Below, in pieces: positions 36,113 to 47,556 of a stretch of DNA of 64,000 nucleotides. The position numbers and the translations under genes are program-made. Each line of letters opens with the position of its first letter. Position 1 is the first letter of the stretch. The stretch comes from Flavobacterium piscis. GTDB taxonomy: Bacteria > Bacteroidota > Bacteroidia > Flavobacteriales > Flavobacteriaceae. Location of the stretch: positions 1-64,000 of the forward strand of contig NZ_LVEN01000019.1 in NCBI RefSeq assembly GCF_001686925.1, given 5' to 3'. A model generated the notes under the pieces. It was not told the origin of the DNA, made no database searches, and saw only the letters and a program-made list of their open reading frames with translations.

Positions 36113-38179
36113 ATGAAATATTTATTAGTCCTACTATTAGCAGGTGTAACTTCTAGTGCTCAAATTCAAAAAGAGCAGCTAAATCTTATGCCCTGGCCTC
36201 AGAGTGTTGTTGTAAACGACGGAAATTTTGCTTTAAACAAAAACTTTAAAGTAAACATTACCGGAAATCCTAATCCTCGAATTTTTGGTGGAGTAACTCG
36301 TTTTTTACGTCGCTTAGATGGTAGAACCGGTATTTTTTTCGAACAAGGTTTTATTACTAAATTAAATGAAGTGCCAACAGCTTCACTCCAGATCAATTGT
36401 ACCAAAGCGGGAAAAATTGGTTTGTATGAAGATGAAAGTTATCATTTAGATATTAAACAAAATCAGATTATAATAAATGCAACAAGCGATTTAGGAGCAC
36501 TTCATGGCCTTGAAACGTTATTACAAATGTTACAGAATAACAATAACTCATTTTATTTTCCAAGCTCAAAAGTTTCAGATTTCCCAAGGTTTACCTGGAG
36601 AGGTTTAATGATTGATGTTTCAAGACATTTTCAGCCAATTGATGTCATCAAAAGAAATATCGATGGATTGGCCGCTATGAAAATGAATGTTTTTCACTGG
36701 CATTTGGTAGACGATCAGGGTTGGAGAATCGAAATGAAAAAACATCGAAAACTGATTGATTTAGCTTCAGATGGAATGTATTACACACAGGAAGAAATCA
36801 AAAATATCGTAAAATATGCTGATGAGCGTGGTATTTTGGTAGTTCCGGAAATAGATGTTCCCGGTCATGGATCTGCAATACTTACCGCTTACCCGGAAAT
36901 AGGAAGCAAAGTGATTACATTGACAGGAGGAACTTCTGAAAAAAATATTCAGGGTACAGCAATTACGACTTATGGAGTTGAAAGAAATGCAGGTATTTTT
37001 TCGCCAACATTAGATCCTTCAAATCCTAAAACATATCAATTATTAAGTGAGATTTTTGATGAGGTTTGTCCATTATTCCCAGGCGCTTATTTTCATATCG
37101 GGGGAGATGAAAACGAAGGTAAAGACTGGGATGCAAACCCAAAAATTCAGGAATTCATGAAGAAAAACAAGTTGACAAACAATCATGAATTACAAACTTA
37201 TTTTACCATGCAATTGGTACCAATGCTTAAAAAACATGGTAAACAATTAATGGGATGGGAAGAAATTTTGACAAAAAACATGTCAAAAGATGCCATTATT
37301 CATTCCTGGAGAGGTCCTAATGAAGGCGTGATTGCAGGTCAGTCATTGGTTGATGCAGTAAAAAAAGGATATAAAACAGTTTTATCAAACGGATATTATA
37401 TCGATTTGATGTACCCAATTGCAAGTCATTATTTGAATGATCCGATGCCAAAAGGAGCCAATTTAACTGCCGAAGAAAAAGCAAGAATATTGGGTGGAGA
37501 AGCTACAATGTGGACAGAATTGGTAACGCCAACAACTATAGATTCAAGACTTTGGCCAAGAACAGCTGCAATTGCAGAAAGACTTTGGTCAGCAGAAGAT
37601 ATTACAGATGTAGCCAATATGCGCAAACGTCTTGAAGTAGTTTCTTTTAGATTAGAAGAAATAGGATTAACACACATTCGCAACAAAGATGTGATTTTAA
37701 GAAATATTTCAAACAATCAAAATATCAACTCATTAAGCGAGTTCTCGAATGTTTGTGAGCCATTAAAAGCATATACACGTAATAAAGGCGGAACGGAGTA
37801 TCAAATGTATTCTCCATTCACACTTTTTGCTGATGCCTGCGGGCCGGATGCCAAAGATTCTTTAGCTTTTGATGATGCAGTAACGCAATATCTGGCCAAT
37901 AAAACATCGGAAAATAAAGCAAAAGTAGCCGCTTATTTAAATAGATGGATTGCCTTAAATAAAGAATTAGTTGCCCTGAGTGCCAATGCGCCATTAGTAC
38001 AGCCAATTTTGCCTTTGTCTAAAAAGCTGACAGATGCATCGCAGGAATTGTTACTTGTTTTAGAGAACAAATCAACATTAAAAACAGATGATCTAAAAAG
38101 CTTAATTGAGCAATGTAATACAAAAGATCATGCAGATGTTGAGCTATCAGTATACGCAAGTCTTAAAAAATTAATTTAA
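36113..38179 (+). CDS. GH20 beta-N-acetylhexosaminidase
   Basis: A 688-residue enzyme with a signal peptide (MKYLLVLLLAGVTSSAQ). A GH20b N-terminal domain (~25-150) precedes a TIM-barrel GH20 catalytic domain with the Asp-Glu pair in HIGGDENEGKDW (~329-333). An EATMWTELVTPTTIDSRLWPR segment and a C-terminal helical extension follow. It releases GlcNAc from chitobiose and other oligomers, probably in the periplasm. A 16-base inverted repeat GTTATC...GATAAC lies about 25 bases before the start (36074-36089). Confidence 0.93.
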   Translation: MKYLLVLLLAGVTSSAQIQKEQLNLMPWPQSVVVNDGNFALNKNFKVNITGNPNPRIFGGVTRFLRRLDGRTGIFFEQGFITKLNEVPTASLQINCTKAGKIGLYEDESYHLDIKQNQIIINATSDLGALHGLETLLQMLQNNNNSFYFPSSKVSDFPRFTWRGLMIDVSRHFQPIDVIKRNIDGLAAMKMNVFHWHLVDDQGWRIEMKKHRKLIDLASDGMYYTQEEIKNIVKYADERGILVVPEIDVPGHGSAILTAYPEIGSKVITLTGGTSEKNIQGTAITTYGVERNAGIFSPTLDPSNPKTYQLLSEIFDEVCPLFPGAYFHIGGDENEGKDWDANPKIQEFMKKNKLTNNHELQTYFTMQLVPMLKKHGKQLMGWEEILTKNMSKDAIIHSWRGPNEGVIAGQSLVDAVKKGYKTVLSNGYYIDLMYPIASHYLNDPMPKGANLTAEEKARILGGEATMWTELVTPTTIDSRLWPRTAAIAERLWSAEDITDVANMRKRLEVVSFRLEEIGLTHIRNKDVILRNISNNQNINSLSEFSNVCEPLKAYTRNKGGTEYQMYSPFTLFADACGPDAKDSLAFDDAVTQYLANKTSENKAKVAAYLNRWIALNKELVALSANAPLVQPILPLSKKLTDASQELLLVLENKSTLKTDDLKSLIEQCNTKDHADVELSVYASLKKLI

Positions 38180-38665
38180 AGAGTTTGGTTTGAGTTAGTA
38201 CTTAGTAAGTTTTGTTACCCTGATTATTAGTAATTTATTTATCTCTGCCAGAAACCTCTGGTAGAGGTGAATATGGTAAAAAGCCACATTAAAAACTCAT
38301 TAAACCAAATAAAAAATAGTAACCAAATAAAGAAGTATTAACATTTAAAACCAAATAAAACAGCATAAAGCATAAACATGACAAACAAGTATTGAAATTG
38401 ATAAACCCCAAATTTATCATGACTAACCTAATTTTTTTGAATTTAAATAAATATCAATCAGTGCTATTCACTAATGATTATGGAAAATCAGTAATAGTAG
38501 TATTTATTTTTAGAAGTAATATGAATTAATTTCCTGTGAGTTGCAATGTTTTCTATTTGCAATTTATTGAAACCCAATTGTTGTTTTTTTGTACCGTGTT
38601 TTGGCGCACCATTTATTGCAATTGGAATATTTATTTTTTTTCTATTAACCAATATTAATTTAACT
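38180..38665 (+). promoter_or_regulatory. intergenic region upstream of chiA
   Basis: No gene is seen. A palindrome CTCTGCCAGA (38243-38252) / TCTGGTAGAG (38257-38266) with one G-U pair lies just after GH20. Three direct copies of AACCAAATAAA occur at 38303-38313, 38321-38331 and 38349-38359. The promoter near the ATG at 38666 is unclear; a TCTATTTG at 38560-38567 has one mismatch to TAnnTTTG. Confidence 0.45.
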
Positions 38666-41600
38666 ATGAAACATTATTACAGATTGCTTTTTTTGTTACT
38701 GTTTCCCTTACTCGCGTTAGCCCAACCAGCTCACGGCAAAAAGGTAGTGGGGTATTATGCGCAATGGTCTATCTATGCCCGGGATTTTAATATCCCCAAA
38801 ATAGACGGAAGTAAATTGACGCATTTGAATTATTCTTTTTATGGGACAACTTATGATCCGGCCCATCCTGAGAACACCAAATTATTATGTTTGGACAGCT
38901 ATGCCGATTTTGAGCATATGGAAGGCGGAATCCCCTGGGATGCTCCGGTAAAAGGTAACTTTTATGACTTGAAAAAGTTGAAAGAAAAGTATCCTCATTT
39001 AAAAGTTTTAATCTCTGTAGGAGGATGGACTAAAGGTCAGGATCTTTCTCCAATTGCAGCAAGTCCTGTTGCAAGAGCCGCTTTGGCTGCAGACATGGCA
39101 AACTTCATTACCACGTATCCTTTTATTGATGGCTTCGACATCGACTGGGAATATCCTCTTTCCGGAGGAACAGATGGTACCGAGGTAATTAACGGAGCAC
39201 CAATTCCTCCGCAAAAGTACAGCCCGGACGACAACAAAAACTTAGTATATTTATTGAAAGCAATGCGTCAGGCAATGCCGAATAAATTAGTTACAATTGC
39301 GGCTGGAAACAACGTTCGAAACGTATCCAAACAATACTTAGGGCCAAACAATAGGTCACAATACGGAATGACAGAAGACATTTCGACTTATTGCGATTAT
39401 ATCACTTATTTTGGATATGATTTTGGAGGAAACTGGTTCGATAAAACCTGCTACAATGCTCCTTTATACGGAAGTGGAAACGCAAACGATCCGCTATATG
39501 GTGCAGCACAATCAGAATCTCTGGATGAATTAACCAATCAATATTTGACTGTAGTTGGTTTTCCTGCCAATAAATTAATCATGGGATTGCCTTTCTACGG
39601 GAAAAAATTCGACAATGTTGCCAATAACGGAACCAATCCTAATTTACCTGGATTATTCGTTTCTGCACCGAGATATATTGTTTCAGGATGTACAAATCCA
39701 CAAAATCCAACAGGAACGTGGGATGGTCCGGCAGCCTGCGAAAAATCAGGAAGCATAGAAATTTGTGATTTAGTCGGGAATCCGGTTACCAATTCACATC
39801 CTTATTTAGATCCAAATACCATGTTGGTTACTCCAAGTGCAGCTTCGGCAGGATGGGTACGCTATTTCGATAATACTACAAAAGTTCCTTATTTATACAA
39901 TGCGACTTTAAAACAGTTTATCTCGTATGAAGATAAGCAATCAATGGATTTAAAAGTGCAGTATATTAAAACGAAAAATCTTGCCGGAGGTATGGTTTGG
40001 GAATTGTCTCAGGATACCAGAGGTTCAATTCCAAACTCATTATTAACTCAGGTTGATACATCATTTGGAAGCGTAGTTCCGGGAACTGTAAGTATTGCAG
40101 GTTCTGTAAAAAACGGATCGGCTTTAGTTCCGGATGTTACCGTAGAATTACGTAATGCAAGCAATGTCGTATTGCAAACTGTAGTTTCTACTGGCGGAAA
40201 TTTCACATTCAATAACTTAACTTCAGGACAAAATTATACATTAACAGCTTTAAAAGCTTCGTATACATTTGTTCCGGTTACTTTAAACAATGTAACAGTC
40301 AATCAAACCGCTGTAGTGATCAACGGAACACAACCCGTTTATACAGTTGGCGGAACAGTTCTTAACGGAACAACTCCGGTTTCTGGTGTAACAGTTTCGG
40401 CTACATCTGGAACAACAGTTTTAACTGCAGTTTCGAATGCAAGCGGAGTTTACAGTGTTGCAGGTTTAACCGCTGGACTTAATTTTACCGTTACAGCTGC
40501 AAAATCAGGATTCTCATACACGCCTGCTTCTACAGTTTATAATGCAATTGATGCGAATAAAACGTTGAATTTTATTCAAGGCGCACCAATTGTTAATTAC
40601 ACAGTAAGCGGAACTGTTGTAAACAATACGACTCCGGTTTCGGGCGTAACAGTTACAGCCACTTCTACAACCGGAAATTTCACAGCAGTTACAAACGCAA
40701 GCGGTGTTTATTCGCTTAGTTTGCCTTCTGGAGGAAATTATACCGTAACAGCAACTTTAACAGGACAAACGTTTACACCGGCTTCAACAGTTTATACCAA
40801 TTTAGTGGCCAACAAAACACTAAACTTTGCTCAGGATGTTATTGTAACTCCTTCAGGTAAAATTAGCGGAACGGTTAAAAATGGAGCAAATTTTGTTTCT
40901 GGTGCCAAAGTAGAAATAGTTTTACCATGGACAGATAATACACATCCTTGGAAAAGCGTTATTGCCATCACAGATGCTCAGGGAAAATACAGTTTTGACA
41001 ACGCAGTTGTAGCAGGATATACCACAATTACAAGTTTAAAATTAAACACTTGGGAAAACGGAGAAGTAGTTTACCTACCTAATAATCTGGCCAATTTTGC
41101 CGTTCCTGCAAACCCAACAGTTTACAACTTCAGTACAGGTTCTAGTGCAAGAGCAGCACTGGCAAGTACTAACTTAATTAGCGGAACTGTCAAAAATGGT
41201 ACAACTCCGGTTGCAGGAGCTAAAGTAGAATTAGTAGTGCCCTGGACAGATAATACGCATAACTGGAAAAGTGTCCTTGCAACAACAGATGCGTCAGGAA
41301 ATTATACTTTTGATAATACAGTTACAGCAGGTTATACACAGGTTTTAAGTTTAAAACTAAATGGTTGGGAGAACAATAATACCGCATATTTCCCCAATAA
41401 TCTGGTAAATTTTGCAATGCCAACAGCTCCAACGGTTTACAACTTCAACACCAATACAGTTACAATTACGCCACCTCAGGTAACTATTACAAGTCCATCA
41501 TTGGCAACGGTTGCTATAGCTCCGGGAACTGCAATTCAGTTGAAAGCAACTGCAAGTGTAGATGCAACCTTAACTATTTCGTCAGTAGTATTCAATATCA

Positions 41601-43402
41601 ACGGACAAAATATTACAGCAGCACTTTCAGGAACAGAATATGTAGCAAACTGGACACCGGTTGCAGCAGATTTCAACAAAAATTATACGTTGAAAGCAAC
41701 AGTAACTTCATCAAGTGGTACAACAGCCGAAAACACTAAAGCATTCTCTTTACAATGTTCAGGAACAACTTGTCCTAATTCATTGCCTGTAATTACTTGG
41801 AATTCACCATCGAGTACTGTAAACCAGAGTTCTTTCCAGGTTGTGCCAATTTCAGTTACAGCTGTAGATAGTGACGGATCAGTTTCAGGTGTTACTATTA
41901 CAATAAATGGAGGTACATTCAACATGACAGCAGGTACAAATAATACTTACACGTATAATTTTACTCCATCTGCTTATCAGGATTATCCGGTTGTAATCAA
42001 AGCAACAGATAATAAAGCTGCTGTAACTACATTAAACAATACCATTAAAATTGCTCCGGTGAGCACGAATAGATTTATCCCGCTTCCATCCAAAATTATT
42101 TTAGGATATGCACATTCCTGGGAAAATGCAGGAGCTCCGTTTTTATACTTCTCTCAAATGGTGGGAAGTAAGTTTAACGTAGTCGATTATTCTTTCGTAG
42201 AAACCGTTAATCGTGATGGTTATACACCAGTATTAACTACAAATGACACTAGATATCTGACCAATGGTGTTTTCAATAAGCAATTGTTGAAAAACGATAT
42301 AAAATCCCTAAGAGATAGCGGCGTTCCTGTTATTGTTTCTATTGGAGGTCAAAATGGTCATGTTGTTTTAGACAATGTAACGCAAAAAAATATTTTTGTT
42401 AATGGTCTAAAAGCCATTATCGATGAGTATCAATTTGATGGAGTTGATATTGATTTTGAAGGCGGATCGATGAATTTTAATGCAGGAGGTTTAAGAGATA
42501 TTTCGTATGCGGGTATTTCTGCTTATCCAAGATTAAAAAACGTAGTAGATGCTTTCAAAGAATTAAAAGCGTACTACGGCCCTGGATTTTTATTAACAGC
42601 AGCTCCGGAAACACAATACGTACAAGGAGGATATTCTACCTACACGGATACTTTTGGTTCCTTCCTGCCAATCATTCAAAACTTGCGTAATGAATTAGAT
42701 TTGTTAGCGGTACAATTGTATAATACAGGAGGAGAAAACGGATTAGATGGTCAATATTATGGTTCAGCTAAAAAAGCAAACATGGTAACAGCCCTAACCG
42801 ATATGGTGATAAAAGGATATAACATAGGTACAACAGGAATGCGTTTTGACGGTTTACCGGCCTCAAAAGTTCTTATTGCATTACCAGCTTGTCCAAGTGC
42901 AGCAGGCAGCGGTTATTTAACGCCGGCAGAAGGAATTAGTGCTATGGATTATTTAAGAAACGGAACCACGTTTTCAGGAAGAACCTACACCATGCAGCCA
43001 GGCGGACCATATCCTTCTTTAAGAGGTTTAATGACCTGGTCTGTAAATTGGGATGCATCTTCTTGTGGTAATTCATCTGAATTATCGAAAGCCTATGCCG
43101 CTTATTTTGCTTCGCAGTCAACAGCAAAAAAACTGTCAGTAGATAAAATTGAAGCAAATAATACAACCGTGGCCTATTTCAAAAACGATGCATTATCAGT
43201 TACAAATGACACCCAGGATATCGCTCAGGTAGAGGTATTCAATACCATCGGGCAATTATTGGTGAGTCATAAAAACATTCAGAATAATAAAGAAGTACTG
43301 CTTCAAAATTACAGTTTCTCAACAAAACAAATATTTGTAGTGATCGTAACAGATAGAGCAGGAAACAAAAAATCACTGAAAGTAATGAACTTTTTAAATT
43401 AA
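38666..43402 (+). CDS. chiA: secreted two-domain chitinase ChiA (two GH18 domains, T9SS C-terminus)
   Basis: A 1578-residue protein. In order: signal peptide (ending LALAQP), GH18 domain N with the catalytic DGFDIDWE (~155-162), five Ig-like/CarboxypepD_reg repeats (~475-930), an Ig-like region (~932-1130), GH18 domain C with DGVDIDFE (~1257), and a C-terminal sorting domain (~1503-1578). The ATG at 38666 opens the signal; a 40-codon upstream extension is weak. F. johnsoniae ChiA has this layout and is exported by the type IX system. N and C domains are probably complementary endo/exo activities. Two internal modules with WTDNTH motifs (40858 and 41176) are 318 bases apart and nearly identical. 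Confidence 0.94.
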   Translation: MKHYYRLLFLLLFPLLALAQPAHGKKVVGYYAQWSIYARDFNIPKIDGSKLTHLNYSFYGTTYDPAHPENTKLLCLDSYADFEHMEGGIPWDAPVKGNFYDLKKLKEKYPHLKVLISVGGWTKGQDLSPIAASPVARAALAADMANFITTYPFIDGFDIDWEYPLSGGTDGTEVINGAPIPPQKYSPDDNKNLVYLLKAMRQAMPNKLVTIAAGNNVRNVSKQYLGPNNRSQYGMTEDISTYCDYITYFGYDFGGNWFDKTCYNAPLYGSGNANDPLYGAAQSESLDELTNQYLTVVGFPANKLIMGLPFYGKKFDNVANNGTNPNLPGLFVSAPRYIVSGCTNPQNPTGTWDGPAACEKSGSIEICDLVGNPVTNSHPYLDPNTMLVTPSAASAGWVRYFDNTTKVPYLYNATLKQFISYEDKQSMDLKVQYIKTKNLAGGMVWELSQDTRGSIPNSLLTQVDTSFGSVVPGTVSIAGSVKNGSALVPDVTVELRNASNVVLQTVVSTGGNFTFNNLTSGQNYTLTALKASYTFVPVTLNNVTVNQTAVVINGTQPVYTVGGTVLNGTTPVSGVTVSATSGTTVLTAVSNASGVYSVAGLTAGLNFTVTAAKSGFSYTPASTVYNAIDANKTLNFIQGAPIVNYTVSGTVVNNTTPVSGVTVTATSTTGNFTAVTNASGVYSLSLPSGGNYTVTATLTGQTFTPASTVYTNLVANKTLNFAQDVIVTPSGKISGTVKNGANFVSGAKVEIVLPWTDNTHPWKSVIAITDAQGKYSFDNAVVAGYTTITSLKLNTWENGEVVYLPNNLANFAVPANPTVYNFSTGSSARAALASTNLISGTVKNGTTPVAGAKVELVVPWTDNTHNWKSVLATTDASGNYTFDNTVTAGYTQVLSLKLNGWENNNTAYFPNNLVNFAMPTAPTVYNFNTNTVTITPPQVTITSPSLATVAIAPGTAIQLKATASVDATLTISSVVFNINGQNITAALSGTEYVANWTPVAADFNKNYTLKATVTSSSGTTAENTKAFSLQCSGTTCPNSLPVITWNSPSSTVNQSSFQVVPISVTAVDSDGSVSGVTITINGGTFNMTAGTNNTYTYNFTPSAYQDYPVVIKATDNKAAVTTLNNTIKIAPVSTNRFIPLPSKIILGYAHSWENAGAPFLYFSQMVGSKFNVVDYSFVETVNRDGYTPVLTTNDTRYLTNGVFNKQLLKNDIKSLRDSGVPVIVSIGGQNGHVVLDNVTQKNIFVNGLKAIIDEYQFDGVDIDFEGGSMNFNAGGLRDISYAGISAYPRLKNVVDAFKELKAYYGPGFLLTAAPETQYVQGGYSTYTDTFGSFLPIIQNLRNELDLLAVQLYNTGGENGLDGQYYGSAKKANMVTALTDMVIKGYNIGTTGMRFDGLPASKVLIALPACPSAAGSGYLTPAEGISAMDYLRNGTTFSGRTYTMQPGGPYPSLRGLMTWSVNWDASSCGNSSELSKAYAAYFASQSTAKKLSVDKIEANNTTVAYFKNDALSVTNDTQDIAQVEVFNTIGQLLVSHKNIQNNKEVLLQNYSFSTKQIFVVIVTDRAGNKKSLKVMNFLN

Positions 43403-43550
43403 TTAAAGGAATGAAAATTTAGAAATAAAAAAATTAGGACGGTTAAAATTGAGTTTGGTTATTTATTTTTTAATCTAGTTTTTATTTCGAATAAATGCAT
43501 CAAATTTGGGTGATTTGTTATTTGGTTTTCACCCGGAGGCGAGCATTATG

Positions 43551-43581
43551 AACCTGGCAATTATATTGTCAGGTTTTTTTT
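43551..43581 (+). terminator. terminator downstream of chiA
   Basis: AACCTGGCAA (43551-43560) and TTGTCAGGTT (43566-43575) form a stem with one G-U pair, followed by a T-run. It lies about 150 bases after the chiA stop. Confidence 0.82.
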
Positions 43582-43805
43582 ATGTTTTAAAGTGAAGTAA
43601 AATTAATAATCATTTTTTTTAGGAGCTATTTCCTGCTATCCACTTGTATCTTTTATTTTTTTAAAGGAAAAAAATAAAAGGATACCGCTTCTATCAGGGC
43701 TATGGCACTCGTTTTTCATAAGATAAAAGGAGAATAAATTAGTGTAAATCCGCTTAATCTGCAAAATCTGCGAGCCATTAAAGAAGCAAAGTAACCTCAA
43801 TCTGC

Positions 43806-43879
43806 GTCATTGCGAGGAACGAAGCAACCACACTATCAATTGATTTAGCAAGTGAGATTGCTTCGTTCCTCGCAATGAC
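43806..43879. repeat. 22-bp perfect inverted repeat (REP-like, GTCATTGCGAGGAACGAAGC)
   Basis: Left arm 43806-43827 and right arm 43858-43879 are perfect complements, with a 30-base centre. The GTCATTGCGAGGAACGAAGC word is a familiar REP-type sequence in many bacterial genomes. It is far from any gene end. Confidence 0.75.
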
Positions 43880-43964
43880 ATAAATCCGCGTTTTCGCAGA
43901 GCGAATCCGTGTCATCCGTGTGCCATTTCTTAGCTATTACACTCAAAATACAAACAATTTTAAG

Positions 43965-43972
43965 TACTTTTG
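43965..43972 (+). promoter_or_regulatory. -7 promoter box of the thioredoxin-like gene
   Basis: TACTTTTG fits TAnnTTTG. The ATG at 44000 lies 27 bases downstream, and an upstream TTG in the same frame overlaps the box itself, so it cannot be the start. Confidence 0.5.
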
Positions 43973-43999
43973 AATCCCTGTAATTCCATTAAAAACTTC

Positions 44000-44773
<774 letters not shown>

Positions 44774-44782
44774 TTTTTTTAA

Positions 44783-44950
44783 ACCATATAAGTGATATAA
44801 GAAATTATAAGTTTGCTTATATGAACGTATGTAGCTGTTGAATTAATCTCGCAATCCCGATAACTATCGGGAGCAAAGTAGCAAAGTTTTTTATTGGCTT
44901 TTTTAAGTTATTAGGTTTAGCTTTAAAAGAACTTATATTACTTATATGGT
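44783..44950. repeat. ACCATATAAG...CTTATATGGT long inverted repeat element
   Basis: Left arm ACCATATAAGTGATATAAG (44783-44801) and right arm (44932-44950) pair over 19 bases with one mismatch, separated by 130 bases. Inside lies a perfect 7-bp palindrome CCCGATA/TATCGGG (44856-44871). No transposase or target duplication was seen. Confidence 0.65.
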
Positions 44951-45030
44951 AAAGATTTTCAACGCAAAGTATGTTTTCTTTGCACCTTTCCGTCTTTGCG
45001 AGAAATTTTCTTTGCATGGTACAAACTTAG

Positions 45031-46719
<1,689 letters not shown>

Positions 46720-46741
46720 AATATAGCTTTAAATAAAAAAG

Positions 46742-46773
46742 AAATCCCGATCGTGACCGATCGGGATTTTTTT
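46742..46773. terminator. bidirectional terminator between the ABC-F gene and the small lipoprotein gene
   Basis: A perfect 12-bp stem (46742-46753 and 46758-46769, loop TGAC) with A- and T-runs on the two sides. It terminates the plus-strand ABC-F gene and the minus-strand lipoprotein gene. Confidence 0.92.
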
Positions 46774-46777
46774 ATGT

Positions 46778-46951
46778 TTATTTCTTGCCAAAAAGCTTAG
46801 CGAATATAAAGATGATGATCGCAACAATAAAGATGACGATAAAAATCCCGAATCCCATTCCGGCTTTAAAAATGTCTCCAATAACTTCGCAACTTGTAAA
46901 TGAAAATAGTATTACGAATACCATTAACAAACGTGTAATGTTCTTTTGCAT
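46778..46951 (-). CDS. small lipoprotein with a C-terminal membrane helix
   Basis: A 57-residue protein below common ORF length limits. Read on the minus strand, it has a lipoprotein signal (MQKNITRLLMVFVILFSFTSC, Cys at residue 21) and then EVIGDIFKAGMGFG. A very hydrophobic segment (~35-50; IFIVIFIVAIIIFIF) and a basic tail AKLFGKK follow. It is anchored twice: by lipid and by a helix. Closely similar tiny lipoproteins are common in Flavobacteria, with no known function. It ends five bases before a perfect terminator. The opposite-strand frame of similar length is a shadow. Confidence 0.75.
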   Translation of the reverse strand: MQKNITRLLMVFVILFSFTSCEVIGDIFKAGMGFGIFIVIFIVAIIIFIFAKLFGKK

Positions 46952-47096
46952 GATTTTGCTGTTTTAGTGTTTTAAAAAGAATTTAGTATTCTAATTATCG
47001 TTAGATTAAAATTACTTCAAACAACAAAAAAATGTATTACATAATTTAATTCAAAAGTTCTATGATTTTGATTAACCCTAATAGATATTCAAAAAA

Positions 47097-47141
47097 GAGC
47101 CATAGGCTCGACCCATATTGTAGGGCTGGATTTTAATCCAG
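47097..47141. repeat. two adjacent palindromes beyond the VOC gene
   Basis: GAGCC-ATA-GGCTC (47097-47109) and CTGGATT-TT-AATCCAG (47126-47141). They follow the stop of the minus-strand VOC gene and may serve as its terminator, though neither is followed by a long T-run on that strand. Confidence 0.5.
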
Positions 47142-47160
47142 TTTATAGAAGGTTGAATCG

Positions 47161-47556
47161 TTACAATATTTTAATAAGCTGAATTTTATTTCCACAAGTA
47201 TCATCCAAAATGGCAATTTTCACATTTCCCATTTCAGTTGGTTTCATGCTAAATTCTACGCCAAGATCTACAAGACGATCATATTCTTCCTGAAGATCAT
47301 CCACATTAAATTGCGTGTACGGAATTCCGGCATCAAACAACGCTTTTTGATATGTTTTTGCTGGTTCAAAATGATTAGGTGATGGTTCTAATAAAACTTC
47401 AACACCATCTGGTTCATCTTTAGAAACTACCGTTAACCATCTGTTGCCTTCGCCTAAAGGCACATCATTTTTTTTTATGAAACCCAATTTTGTAGTATAA
47501 AATTGTAATGCCTTTTCCTGATCTTGAACTGGGATTCCTATGACTTTTACTTTCAT
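47161..47556 (-). CDS. VOC-family (glyoxalase-like) protein
   Basis: A 131-residue vicinal oxygen chelate protein with paired betaalphabetabetabeta modules. The start KVKVIGIPVQDQEKALQFYTTKLGF, the middle GVEVLLEP and the end GNKIQLIKIL are typical. Members may bind a metal and act on glyoxals, antibiotics or other small substrates; this one has no motif giving a specific reaction. Its ATG overlaps the stop of the upstream Coq4-like frame (ATGA), so it is translated from the same operon. Confidence 0.85.
   Translation of the reverse strand: MKVKVIGIPVQDQEKALQFYTTKLGFIKKNDVPLGEGNRWLTVVSKDEPDGVEVLLEPSPNHFEPAKTYQKALFDAGIPYTQFNVDDLQEEYDRLVDLGVEFSMKPTEMGNVKIAILDDTCGNKIQLIKIL

Larger units (their letters stand above)
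43403..43999. other. intergenic region between chiA and the thioredoxin-like gene
   Basis: No gene is seen. It holds a terminator (43551-43581), typical Flavobacterium spacer words (AATCCGC..., ATCTGCGAG), a 22-bp perfect inverted repeat (43806-43879) and the promoter box of the next gene (43965-43972). Confidence 0.6.

Noticed and set aside
43806..43879. Rho-independent terminator
   Set aside because: The stem is followed by no T-run on either side and its loop is 30 bases, so it is listed as a REP-like repeat instead.
46785..46967. 60-codon plus-strand frame
   Set aside because: It is the complement of the 57-residue lipoprotein gene on the minus strand, which has a lipobox, a helix and a terminator.
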